DNA of 64,000 bases. It comes from BOG-234 sp035552355 (lineage in GTDB: Bacteria; Acidobacteriota; Terriglobia; Bryobacterales; Bryobacteraceae). The DNA lies in assembly GCA_035552355.1 (NCBI GenBank), contig DASZLP010000289.1:7998-71997 (forward strand), given 5' to 3'. The notes beneath the pieces are model-generated. The model did no database searches. It was not told the DNA's origin and saw only the letters and a list, made by a program, of their open reading frames with translations. Shown here piece after piece: positions 45,896 through 54,403 of this stretch. A program made the translations under genes and the position numbers. The stretch's first letter is position 1. The number at the start of each line of letters is the position of its first letter.

Positions 45896-46399
45896 ATGGA
45901 GCGCGCAGGAGCAACCACAATGCGGGGAAACCCGATGACGCTGGTCGGGCCGGAGCTGAAAGTTGGCGACAAAGCACCAGATTTCACGGTTCTCGACGTC
46001 GGCATGAAACCAGTCAAGCTGAGCGACACCGGTCACAAGACGCGCATCTTCAGCGTCGTCCCGTCGCTCGACACCCCTGTTTGCGACGCGCAGACAAAGC
46101 GGTTTAACGAAGAGGCGGGCAAGGCTGACGAAATCGACATCTACACCGTCAGCATGGACCTTCCCTTCGCCCAGAAGCGCTTCGGCAATTCGTTCGCGCT
46201 CGACAAGGTCAAGATGCTTTCCGACCATCGGGACGCCTCCTTCGGCAACGCTTACGGAACACTGATCAAAGAGCTGCGCATCATGAGTCGCGCGATTTTT
46301 GTGGTCGGCCCCGACGACAAGATCAAGTATGTGGAGTACGTGCCGGAAGTCTCCGAGCATCCCAACTACGAAGCTGCACTCGCGGCCGCGAAGAGCTAA
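45896..46399 (+). CDS. tpx: Thiol peroxidase Tpx lacking the resolving cysteine
   Basis: A 167-residue atypical 2-Cys peroxiredoxin by family, reducing alkyl and hydrogen peroxides. Peroxidatic C63 sits in VPSLDTPVCDA. The resolving cysteine, normally in LPFAQxRFC, is replaced: here LPFAQKRFGNSF with G97. No other cysteine is present, so it must work as a 1-Cys enzyme with an external thiol. AGGAGA seven bases before the ATG fixes the start. It follows the thioredoxin-domain gene, a possible partner. Confidence 0.92.
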   Translation: MERAGATTMRGNPMTLVGPELKVGDKAPDFTVLDVGMKPVKLSDTGHKTRIFSVVPSLDTPVCDAQTKRFNEEAGKADEIDIYTVSMDLPFAQKRFGNSFALDKVKMLSDHRDASFGNAYGTLIKELRIMSRAIFVVGPDDKIKYVEYVPEVSEHPNYEAALAAAKS

Positions 46400-46412
46400 C
46401 CGCCCGTGGCAG

Positions 46413-46436
46413 GAACCGCTCCGTTGGCGTCGCCCA
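46413..46436 (+). repeat. Relic of the CGCTCCGTT-CGTCGC repeat
   Basis: ACCGCTCCGTTGGCGTCGCC resembles the block ATCGCTCCGTTACCGTCGCG at 14771. It lies in the spacer before the MurJ-type gene. Short, so chance similarity is possible. Confidence 0.35.
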
Positions 46437-46491
46437 GGCAGGCGGTGTTTCCGGATTCCGGAGTCTTCATCTGAGTCTGGTCAGCAGGCTG

Positions 46492-47820
46492 GTGCAGGGC
46501 GGACTGGTTGTCGGCGCCGGCATCCTGCTGGGCAACGTCACCGGATTCTTCCGCGTGGCGGTTACCGCATACCTGCTAGGCACGCACGCGGGCGCCGACG
46601 CGCTCGCCACGGCCATCGGACCGATGGACGTGCTCAATTCGGCCATCGTCAACACGATGCTGTTCGCGTTCGTGCCGATGCTGGTCCTGCGCGCGAGTGG
46701 AGACCGAGCCGCTTTGTTCGCGCGCGCGGGCAGGATCTTCGCATCGATCGCCGCCGGAATCACGGTCTTCACCGCGCTTTTGGCGCCGCAGTTGATCGCC
46801 GTCCTCGGGCCGGGCCTCGCGGCGCCCCAACGCGCGCAGGCCGCCATGCTGCTGCGATGGCTGGCTCCGTCCACCTTCTTCGGCACGGCGGCGGCGATCT
46901 ACTCCGCGCTTCTTTATACGGATCGCCGCTTCGCCGTTCCCAGCCTTTATCAAACTTGCCTGAACGGCGCCACCATCGCGGGAGCGCTGCTGCTGCGGCG
47001 CTCTCTGGGGATCGCGGGGTTCGCCATCGGGTACACGGCCGGCAGCGCGCTGCAGCTTTTCCTCGCCTGGCTTTCCAGCCGTAACCTCCGCGCCCGCGCA
47101 GCCGCGGCGCCTCACAGAGACTCGCCCATCCCCGTAGCCGAAGTTCTGCACGGCCCCGGCATGTTTCTGCTTTATGCCAGCCTCATCGCCAGTAACCTTG
47201 TGGTCACACGAATCTTCGCGACGCATGCGGGCTCCGGCATGGCGGCCGCGTTCGACTACAGCATGCGCTGTTCGAGCGTGGTGCTGGCTTATCTGGTTTA
47301 TCCGGTGGCTGCGACGCTGGTGCCCGAGATCGCGCGCCTGCGCGGCCTGCACGAAATCCCCAGGGCCTACGCCCTCATCGACAACAGCGTGGTGTTGATG
47401 GCCGTCGCGGCCGTGGCTTCGTGCGCAATCGGCATCGCGCTGCGGACGCCGATCATCGCCCTGATCTTCCAGCACGGCAACTTCACGGCCGAATCGACGC
47501 GTCTGGTCTCCACGGTTTTTCTGGGATTCGCGCCAAGCCTGATTGGATGGGCTCTGCTCGATTTGATCGCGCGCTGCTTCTTTGCGATGAATCGGCCCCG
47601 CCTGCCCGTAGCCGCGGCCTTCATTCCGATCACCCTGAATCTGGCGATCATGTCGATCCTGCGGGCGGAGGGAAAGCTGACGAATCCGGTAGTTCTCGGG
47701 ATGGGCTCATCCATCGGACTACTCGCCGGATTCGGCGCGCTCTTCACGATGATTCACGTGAAAAGGCTGTCAGCCGCCAGCGATCAGCCGTCAGCGAAAA
47801 CCGCCTGGGCCGATCGCTGA
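46492..47820 (+). CDS. MurJ/MviN-type lipid flippase
   Basis: A 442-residue membrane protein with about 12-14 helices of the MOP exporter fold. MurJ-like features are GNVTGFFRVAVTAYLLGTHAG at the start, ATLVPEIARLRG in the middle, and IALIFQHGNFTAESTRLVS with the FxxGxF-like motif. It should move lipid-linked sugar (lipid II or a related carrier) across the membrane. It is shorter than typical MurJ (about 510) and may be a paralogue. The GTG start is the only usual codon in frame; helix 1 may begin upstream. Confidence 0.83.
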   Translation: MQGGLVVGAGILLGNVTGFFRVAVTAYLLGTHAGADALATAIGPMDVLNSAIVNTMLFAFVPMLVLRASGDRAALFARAGRIFASIAAGITVFTALLAPQLIAVLGPGLAAPQRAQAAMLLRWLAPSTFFGTAAAIYSALLYTDRRFAVPSLYQTCLNGATIAGALLLRRSLGIAGFAIGYTAGSALQLFLAWLSSRNLRARAAAAPHRDSPIPVAEVLHGPGMFLLYASLIASNLVVTRIFATHAGSGMAAAFDYSMRCSSVVLAYLVYPVAATLVPEIARLRGLHEIPRAYALIDNSVVLMAVAAVASCAIGIALRTPIIALIFQHGNFTAESTRLVSTVFLGFAPSLIGWALLDLIARCFFAMNRPRLPVAAAFIPITLNLAIMSILRAEGKLTNPVVLGMGSSIGLLAGFGALFTMIHVKRLSAASDQPSAKTAWADR

Positions 47821-47833
47821 GGCTGCCGCCCCT

Positions 47834-48271
47834 TTATCTGGCTGCGGCGGCCGATCGCGACGCCATCATGCCGCGAATCCGCTCCGTCATTGCCCGCACG
47901 CGCTCCAGGCCGCCCGGTGCGCTTGTACATACCTGCTCAAGATTCTTCAGCGCGCCCGGGTTATCCATCATCTGGCGCAGTTGCGGCAGGATGCCTTCGA
48001 TTTTCCCAAACACAAGGACGTGTTCGCCGGCGCTCGCTTCAAACATCGCCGGGTCGATCGCCCCACTGGTCACAAATGACGCCGCCATTTCCCAATAAGA
48101 CGTGACCATCCGGATGTGGCCGCTGTTCGGCCCCATCATGCCTGCCATATACTCTTCGACCGACCGCGGATCGAAGGTCATAAAATAATTCCGCGCCTCG
48201 CGCATCACGGGCTCGCGCCGCAGTTCGTACAGCTTCAGGATCAAATTCGCGCTTTCGACTGGTGTTGCCAT
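47834..48271 (-). CDS. Conserved hypothetical protein
   Basis: A 145-residue, helix-rich soluble protein without a signal peptide. ESANLILKLYELRREPVMRE at the N-terminus and SYWEMAASFVTSGAIDPAMF in the middle look like small DUF4760-like proteins, but I cannot assign a family with confidence. It faces the flippase gene tail to tail (13 bases apart) and diverges from the acyl-activating fusion gene across 108 bases. Confidence 0.68.
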   Translation of the reverse strand: MATPVESANLILKLYELRREPVMREARNYFMTFDPRSVEEYMAGMMGPNSGHIRMVTSYWEMAASFVTSGAIDPAMFEASAGEHVLVFGKIEGILPQLRQMMDNPGALKNLEQVCTSAPGGLERVRAMTERIRGMMASRSAAAAR

Positions 48272-48379
48272 AATGAATGTCGTTCCTCTTTCATGGAGAT
48301 TGTTACCACGGACAACCTAAATGTGATGCTCTGCTTCCTGGCTCGGATTCACGGATGTCCGTATGTTTGAATCTAACAG

Positions 48380-50857
48380 GTGATCGGCGATCCGGCATCC
48401 CTCGCGGCATTCTTCGAGATCTGGCGAAAGAACCCCGGCGGCTTTCTTCGTTACGAAGGCGGCATCGGAGCAGTTCGGCTGACCTACGCCGATACGGCCC
48501 GCGCCGCGGCTGCGTTCGCGCAAAAATTGCGCACGGCCGGCATCGCCAGGGGTGAGCGCATCGTCTTCTGGGCTGAAAACCGGCCGGAATGGGTCGTGGC
48601 CGTCTGGGGCGCCATTCTCGCCGGTGTGATCGCAGTGCCTGTCGATTTTCGATCATCCGGAAAAGTCGTCGAAAAGATCGCGGGAATCGTCGAAGCCCGG
48701 GCCCTGTTGATTGGAGAAGGACTGCACCCGCCGGATACTCTCCCCTGCCCCGTATGGCCGCTGCGCGAGGTCACAGGCGGCGAGGCGTCCGATCCCGCGC
48801 AGTTCGCGCCCGCACCGCCGGATGATGTAGCGGAGATCCTCTTCACTTCCGGCGCCACGGGCGAGCCCAAAGGCGTCACCATCACTCACCGGAATATCCT
48901 CGCCAACCTAAAGCCCATCGACGAGGGAATTTCGAAGTACCGAAAGTATATGGGCCCGTTCTCGCCAATCCGTTTCCTCAATCTGCTGCCGCTGAGCCAT
49001 TTGTTCGGGCAGACGATGGCGGCCTTCATCCCGCCGATGATCGCAGGCGAGGTGTTTTTCATGGGCAGCTATAACCCGCGCGATGCCGCGCACGTGATCC
49101 GGAAGCGGCGGATTTCGGTCCTCGTCTGCGTGCCGCAGATGCTCGAGCTGCTGCGCGACTACATCATCCGGACCGTGCCGGAATCCGCCGCGCCCGCCCG
49201 CAACAGCAAGTGGTATCGGAAATGGTGGCAGTACCGGCGCGTGCATCGGCATCTGGGTTGGAAATTCTGGAGTTTCGTCGTCGGCGCCGCGCCGCTCGAT
49301 CCGGCACTCGAGGAATTCTGGGGCAAGCTGGGCTACGTCGTGATTCAGGGTTATGGGCTGACCGAGACAGCGCCCGTCGCGACGCTGAACCATCCGTTCG
49401 ATGCGCGCAAAGGGACGGTCGGCAAAGCCATCGGCGGCGTCGAGATTCGCATCGCACCCGACGGCGAAGTGCTTCTGCGCGGCGAAAACATCACGCCGGG
49501 ATACTACGGCGAGGGAGCCATCCGCGACCCTGAAGGCTGGTTGCACACCGGCGACATCGGCGAGCTCGACGCCGAAAAGCGCCTCCGGATTCTCGGGCGC
49601 AAGAAGGAGATGATCGTCTCGCCCGACGGCCTGAACGTTTATCCCGAGGACGTCGAGCGCGTTCTGAATCAGGCGCGGGGCGTGCGCGAGTCGGCGGTGG
49701 TGGCGGAAAAGCAAGGCGCCCGCGAACAGGTGCATGCGGTGCTGGTTTTAGATCCGGGAGCCAGCGCGGAAGCCGTGGTCAACGAAGTGAATTCGCGCCT
49801 CGAAACGCACCAGCGGATTCGCGGATTCTCCGTCTGGCCATCCGGCGTGTTACCACGCACCTCAGGCACAAACAAGCTCAAGCGCGTCGAGATCGCGGAG
49901 TGGGTTGCCAAGGGCCGGGACGCATCCGCCCCGCCGCCTTCCCACGAAAACGGAATCCCGGAAGTCATCCGCAAATTCGCCGGCGGCCGCCAGATCGATT
50001 CGAACACGTCGATCGACGATCTCGCGTTAAGCTCGCTCGACCGCATCCAGTTGATGATGGAGATCGAGCAGCGCACCGGCGCCGCGCTGAGCGAATCGCA
50101 TTTCGCCCATGCGCACACGATCGGCGATCTCACACGCGCGCAGCCGGAGCCATCCGCCGCCGAGCCAATCGAGTTTCCCGAATGGAACGGCTCGGCGCCG
50201 GCGCGCTGGCTGCGGCGCATTGCCCTGCCCGGACTGATTCTGCCGCTGGCGCGCGTCTTCGCGCGGATCAAAGTTGACGGGCTCGAAAATCTGCGCGATC
50301 TCGCGCCCCCGGTCATTTTTGCGTCGAACCATCAAAGCCACTTCGACGTGCCCGTAATCTTCGCCGCCCTGCCCGCGGCATGGCGGTATCGCGCGTCACC
50401 GGCCATGGCCAAGGAGTTCTTCGAGGCCCACTTCCATCCAGCGCGTTACCCGTGGACCCAACGATTCACCAACAGCCTCAATTACTACCTCGCGGCGCTC
50501 GTCTTCCAGGCGTTTCCGCTGCCGCAGCGCGAAGCCGGCGCGCGCGAGGCGCTGCGCTATGCCGGTGAGCTTGCGTCCGACGGGAAGTGCATCCTCATCT
50601 TCCCGGAAGGAAAACGCACCGGCGCCGGTGAAATCGCGCCGTTTCAGCCCGGCGTGGGGATGCTGGCGTCGCGCCTGCGCATCCCGGTGGTGCCGGTTCG
50701 CCTCGAAGGGCTGGAGCTGGTGCTGCACAAATCCGCGAAATTCCCTGTGCCGGGAAAAGTGCGAGTGCGCTTCGGCGCGGCAATCCGCACTGAAGGCGAC
50801 GACTACGCAGCCATCGCGAAGCAGATCGAGGACGCGGTAAGAGGGCTGCAGCGTTAG
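48380..50857 (+). CDS. Acyl-CoA/ACP synthetase - carrier - acyltransferase fusion
   Basis: An 825-residue three-part enzyme. Residues about 1-500 are an AMP-forming ligase (FTSGATGEPKGVTITH; QGYGLTETAP; LHTGDIGELD; GRKKEM). About 515-590 is an acyl-carrier domain with the phosphopantetheine serine S552 in LALSSLDRIQ. About 610-825 is a PlsC acyltransferase with NHQSHFD and FPEGKRTGAG. It could activate a fatty acid, hold it on its own carrier and pass it to a lysophospholipid, like Aas but with a built-in carrier. Start is GTG. Confidence 0.92.
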   Translation: MIGDPASLAAFFEIWRKNPGGFLRYEGGIGAVRLTYADTARAAAAFAQKLRTAGIARGERIVFWAENRPEWVVAVWGAILAGVIAVPVDFRSSGKVVEKIAGIVEARALLIGEGLHPPDTLPCPVWPLREVTGGEASDPAQFAPAPPDDVAEILFTSGATGEPKGVTITHRNILANLKPIDEGISKYRKYMGPFSPIRFLNLLPLSHLFGQTMAAFIPPMIAGEVFFMGSYNPRDAAHVIRKRRISVLVCVPQMLELLRDYIIRTVPESAAPARNSKWYRKWWQYRRVHRHLGWKFWSFVVGAAPLDPALEEFWGKLGYVVIQGYGLTETAPVATLNHPFDARKGTVGKAIGGVEIRIAPDGEVLLRGENITPGYYGEGAIRDPEGWLHTGDIGELDAEKRLRILGRKKEMIVSPDGLNVYPEDVERVLNQARGVRESAVVAEKQGAREQVHAVLVLDPGASAEAVVNEVNSRLETHQRIRGFSVWPSGVLPRTSGTNKLKRVEIAEWVAKGRDASAPPPSHENGIPEVIRKFAGGRQIDSNTSIDDLALSSLDRIQLMMEIEQRTGAALSESHFAHAHTIGDLTRAQPEPSAAEPIEFPEWNGSAPARWLRRIALPGLILPLARVFARIKVDGLENLRDLAPPVIFASNHQSHFDVPVIFAALPAAWRYRASPAMAKEFFEAHFHPARYPWTQRFTNSLNYYLAALVFQAFPLPQREAGAREALRYAGELASDGKCILIFPEGKRTGAGEIAPFQPGVGMLASRLRIPVVPVRLEGLELVLHKSAKFPVPGKVRVRFGAAIRTEGDDYAAIAKQIEDAVRGLQR

Positions 50858-50890
50858 CGGGTGCGGTAATATGCAACAGAAAGGTTGCAT

Positions 50891-51379
50891 ATGAGCACAG
50901 ACGTTATTCGGAAAGAGATTCTTCTGCGCGCGCCGGCCGGGCGGGTGTGGCAGGCGCTGTCCGACTCGCAGGAGTTCGGCAGGTGGTTTGGAGTGCGTCT
51001 CGACCGTCCATTCCGGCCGGGCGAAAAGGTGACCGGCGCGATTGTCGGGACCGAGGCCGACGAGATCGTACGGAACTCCCAGAAGCAGTACGAAGGGAAG
51101 AGAATCGAGTTCCGGATCGAACGCATGGAGCCGGAGAGGCTGTTCTCGTTCCGCTGGCATCCACACGCCGTGGATGAGAACAAAGATTATTCGAACGAAC
51201 CCACCACGCTTGTGGAATTCACGATGGAAGAGACGCCCGAAGGAGTGAAGCTGACGCTCACTGAATCGGGGTTCGACCAGATCCCGCTCGAGCGCCGGGC
51301 GGAGGCGTTCAATGCCAACGACCACGGCTGGACGACCATGGTTACGGTGATCGGGAAGTTCCTTGCCCGCGAGTCGTAA
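50891..51379 (+). CDS. SRPBCC/AHSA1-type START-fold protein
   Basis: A 162-residue protein of the AHSA1-like SRPBCC family. APAGRVWQALSDSQEFGRWFG, PFRPGEKVTGAI, FSFRWHP and TLVEFTMEETPEGVKLTLTE are typical. The fold binds hydrophobic ligands. AAAGG precedes the ATG. It overlaps an ArsR-type regulator by 17 bases; AHSA1-ArsR pairs are frequent and the regulator usually controls the pair. Confidence 0.9.
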   Translation: MSTDVIRKEILLRAPAGRVWQALSDSQEFGRWFGVRLDRPFRPGEKVTGAIVGTEADEIVRNSQKQYEGKRIEFRIERMEPERLFSFRWHPHAVDENKDYSNEPTTLVEFTMEETPEGVKLTLTESGFDQIPLERRAEAFNANDHGWTTMVTVIGKFLARES

Positions 51380-51683
51380 GCCCGCCGCGCTGTTCGCGGC
51401 GCTGGGAGACGAGACGCGGCTGCGCCTGGTCTCCCGCTTGTCGGGTCACGGAGCCATGTCGATCGCTCGGCTCACGGCGGGCTCCGGAGTCACTCGCCAG
51501 GCGATCACGAGACATCTGACGGTGATGCGGCGGGCGGGGCTTCTGAGGTGCGCGCGGCGCGGACGTGAAAGTTTGTGGGAATTGCGGCCCGGGCGTCTCG
51601 CCGATGCGAAGCGCTACCTGGAAGCGATCTCGAAGCAGTGGGACGAGGCGCTGGAAAGATTGAAAGCGTTCGTCGAGGAGTAG
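51363..51683 (+). CDS. ArsR-family transcriptional regulator
   Basis: A 106-residue winged-helix repressor. ALFAALGDETRLRLVSRLSG opens the fold; the recognition helix is in SGVTRQAITRHLTVMRRAGL; the wing is ARRGRESLWELRPG. No metal-binding cysteines are present, so it is of the non-metal type usually paired with AHSA1 proteins. Translation starts at TTG inside the AHSA1 gene (17-base overlap). Confidence 0.92.
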   Translation: MPASRKPAALFAALGDETRLRLVSRLSGHGAMSIARLTAGSGVTRQAITRHLTVMRRAGLLRCARRGRESLWELRPGRLADAKRYLEAISKQWDEALERLKAFVEE

Positions 51684-51698
51684 CGGTCGCTACATTCG

Positions 51699-52097
51699 CT
51701 AATCGAGCTTTTCCGGCAGGAGCTCGATGTTCGTTTCGCCGGCCGCTTTCTTTTCCCAGTACTTCTTGAGCCAGGCCTCCCAGCTCTTGCCCGCGGCCGT
51801 GTCGCGTCCCGTAAAACTCAGGCTCGCGATATCGGAGTAAGGAATCGAAACCTTGTTCGAATCACCTTTCGGGAAAAGGCGAATGACCGACTCGGACAAC
51901 GTAGCGGCGGCGCGGCGATCGAAGATATAGCCTTCCACCGAGCTCCCGTCGCGGCGTGTGATGGTGACGTCGCCGCGGTAGTCGAACGCCTTTTCGAGAC
52001 CCTCGCGGAGTTCCTCTTCCGTCGTGGGCTGCCAGGCACTCCCCTGCAGGTTCTCGTGCTCGAAACCGGGAACGACCTCGAGTTCGTCTACCTTCAA
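51699..52097 (-). CDS. Small uncharacterised protein coupled to hpnH
   Basis: A 132-residue soluble acidic protein. The core looks like a small beta-barrel: YRGDVTITRRDGSSVEGYIF, then LFPKGDSNKVSIPYSDIASL and a FTGRDTAAGKSWEAWLKKYW helix. I recognise no named family. It overlaps the end of hpnH by four bases (ATGA), which implies a tight functional link to hopanoid side-chain synthesis or to the cofactor needs of HpnH. Confidence 0.72.
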   Translation of the reverse strand: MKVDELEVVPGFEHENLQGSAWQPTTEEELREGLEKAFDYRGDVTITRRDGSSVEGYIFDRRAAATLSESVIRLFPKGDSNKVSIPYSDIASLSFTGRDTAAGKSWEAWLKKYWEKKAAGETNIELLPEKLD

Positions 52098-53221
52098 GCT
52101 TCGACCTCTTCAGGCGCTTCCGAACCCACCGTAAGCTGCACAAGACCGGCGGGAGCGTGCACGGGCTTGATCGGCTCATCCAGCATGCGCAGCGCTTCGG
52201 CATCCGCGTACTTCCCGAACAGCGTCGCCTTCACCGTGTCTTTGAAGCCGCGCCAGCTCGCGAACTGATCGTGCACGGCCGATGCTTCATATCCGCTGTG
52301 CACCATGCAGTTGGCGCATTTCGGATTGCCGGATTCCGTCCCGTAGTTTTCCCAGTTGGTATCGGCCATCAATTCGGCGAACGTATCCGCATAGCCATCC
52401 TGCAGCAGGTAGCAAGGCTTCTGCCAGCCGAAAAGATTGAAGGTGGGCATCCCCCAGGGCGTGCAGGCGTAGTGGCGCTTTCCCATCAGAAATTCGAGGA
52501 AGAGCGGCGACATGTTGAACTTCCATGCCCGCTTCCGGTTCGAGAGGATGGCGTTGAACAGGCGGCGGGTGCGGGCGCGTCCGAGAAAGTGCTGCTGATC
52601 GGGCGCTTTGTCGTAGGAATAACCGGGCGAAAGCATCATGCCTTCAACGCCGAGAGACATCATCTCGTCGAAGAACGCGCGAACGCTTTTCGGATCCGCG
52701 CCATCGAAAAGGGTCGTGTTGGTGGTGACGCGAAAACCACGCTTCACCGCTTCCCGAACGCCGTCGAGAGCCAGCTCATAACCGCCTTCCTTGCAGACGG
52801 AGAAATCGTGGTGCTCTTTCTCTCCATCCAGATGCACGGAAAAGGTCAGGTACTTACTCGGCTTGAATAAGTTAATTTTCTCGCGCAGCAGCAGCGCGTT
52901 TGTGCAGAGATAGATGTACTTCTTTCGCGCGATGAGGCCTTCGACGATCCTGTCGATCTCGGGATGCATCAACGGCTCGCCGCCGGGGATGGAAACCATC
53001 GGTGCGCCACACTCCTCGACAGCCTTGAAGCATTCGTCGGGAGACATGTTCATCTTCAGGACGTGGGCGGGATACTGGATCTTGCCGCAGCCGGCGCAGG
53101 CGAGATTACACCGGAACAGCGGTTCCAGCATGAGCACAAGCGGATATCGTTTGTTGCCCGCCATGCGCTGGCGGAGCACGTAACTCACCACGGTCCACAT
53201 CTGCGAGATGGGTACGGCCAA
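52094..53221 (-). CDS. hpnH: Hopanoid radical SAM protein HpnH (adenosylhopane synthase)
   Basis: A 375-residue radical SAM enzyme adding adenosine to diploptene, the first step to extended (C35) hopanoids. The cluster motif is C38-x3-C42-x2-C45 in LFRCNLACAGCGK; SIPGGEPLMHPEIDRIVEG and YLTFSVHLDGEKEHHD follow, with further cysteines near the C-terminus (PKCANCMVHSGYEA). No squalene-hopene cyclase or other hpn gene is in the window. It leads a two-gene unit with the small downstream partner. Confidence 0.94.
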   Translation of the reverse strand: MAVPISQMWTVVSYVLRQRMAGNKRYPLVLMLEPLFRCNLACAGCGKIQYPAHVLKMNMSPDECFKAVEECGAPMVSIPGGEPLMHPEIDRIVEGLIARKKYIYLCTNALLLREKINLFKPSKYLTFSVHLDGEKEHHDFSVCKEGGYELALDGVREAVKRGFRVTTNTTLFDGADPKSVRAFFDEMMSLGVEGMMLSPGYSYDKAPDQQHFLGRARTRRLFNAILSNRKRAWKFNMSPLFLEFLMGKRHYACTPWGMPTFNLFGWQKPCYLLQDGYADTFAELMADTNWENYGTESGNPKCANCMVHSGYEASAVHDQFASWRGFKDTVKATLFGKYADAEALRMLDEPIKPVHAPAGLVQLTVGSEAPEEVEA

Positions 53222-53301
53222 CTGGTTTTACCTCCAGAGTCTGAAACCGTATTGTCTCATTTGCCTGGGCGCGACGGGCGCGGGCGTACTATTTGTAGGA
53301 C

Positions 53302-54399
53302 ATGAGCGCACGGATCAGAGGTTCATTCTGGGCGTTGCTGCTTTACGATGTCTCCGAGCGTATCGACCTCGGCGAGGCGCGAACCCAGTTAGGCGTTGTG
53401 CGTCCGGAGAAGAAGCCGGAATTTCGCGGCGCCACGCCCGACTACGTCGGCTTCGCCAGCCACCCGGTGGTTTACGAACCGGCTGCCGGAGGCGTGATCG
53501 ACCGCGCGACCGTGCATTGTGTGGTCAAACTGTACGACTACGGCGTCATATCGGTCGCTCTGGAGCGTCCTTTCGATTGCGGGTGGGACGAGTTGGTGAC
53601 GCTTTCCAACCGCTGGATCGGATCGGCGGAGATCGAAAGAGAGAGCGAGCGTATCGCGCGCGAAGAGCTCTCCCGGGTCCGGTCCACGCTCGAAAATCCA
53701 TACGATGCGTGGACCGCCGAGGATTACTGCATCGTGCACGTGCGCGAAGCTGTTGACGGCCATGGCCGGCGGCCGAACGCAAAAGACGTCATTACGACCT
53801 GTGGCGATTTCGTCGCGCGCATCGTCCGCGGCGAGTCCGTCCCTCTCTCAGAAGGCGAAACCGCCGAAATCCTCGGCAAGTGGCTCTCGTATTACCCGGC
53901 GGACCTGGCCGTTGTGGGATGGATGGCCGCATTTGTTTATGACACTCCGGAGGGGGCCTTGCCAATGCTCCAGCTCCTCGAGCACGTCAACACGCAGCTT
54001 CTCGAATTCCGGTATTACGACGATCTGCTCACCAGGGTGCTGGCGGACGTCTACCGCAGGCTCGATCACCGGCGCGGCATGCTGGGGCGCTGGCGGACTG
54101 GACGCGAAGCCGAGGCTCTGAACCGGGTGCGGCTCGACATTATCGAGCTGACAGAGCAGGTCGACAATTCGATCAAGTTCCTGAGCGACATGTTTTATGC
54201 CCGCGCCTACGGGCTGGCGGCCCGCAGAATCGGCGTAACCGATTACCGCGATTTGGTGGACGAGAAACTGAGAACGGCCGGCGAGCTCTACGAATCGATG
54301 GTGAGCGAATTTCACCAGGCGCGCGCGTTTGTTCTGGAAGCGACCGTGGTGGCGATTCTGGTCATCGAGCTGGTGCTTCTGTTTCGCGGCAAAGCGTGA
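53302..54399 (+). CDS. RMD1/DUF155-like membrane protein (tentative)
   Basis: A 365-residue protein with a single C-terminal membrane helix (about 343-361, ATVVAILVIELVLLFRG). The end of the chain, with LTEQVDNSIKFLSDMFYARA, a VDEKLRTAGELYESMV helix and a tail-anchored helix, resembles the C-terminal half of RMD1/YagE (DUF155) proteins known from yeast mitochondria and some bacteria. Two cysteines (VHCVVKLYDYG; EDYCIVHV) have no known role. It diverges from hpnH. Family assignment is by eye. Confidence 0.72.
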   Translation: MSARIRGSFWALLLYDVSERIDLGEARTQLGVVRPEKKPEFRGATPDYVGFASHPVVYEPAAGGVIDRATVHCVVKLYDYGVISVALERPFDCGWDELVTLSNRWIGSAEIERESERIAREELSRVRSTLENPYDAWTAEDYCIVHVREAVDGHGRRPNAKDVITTCGDFVARIVRGESVPLSEGETAEILGKWLSYYPADLAVVGWMAAFVYDTPEGALPMLQLLEHVNTQLLEFRYYDDLLTRVLADVYRRLDHRRGMLGRWRTGREAEALNRVRLDIIELTEQVDNSIKFLSDMFYARAYGLAARRIGVTDYRDLVDEKLRTAGELYESMVSEFHQARAFVLEATVVAILVIELVLLFRGKA

Positions 54400-54403
54400 C
54401 GCG

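Noticed and set aside
47760..47815. CAGCCGCCAGCGATCAGCC repeat as mobile element end
   Set aside because: Lies inside the flippase reading frame and is not flanked by inverted repeats or a transposase.
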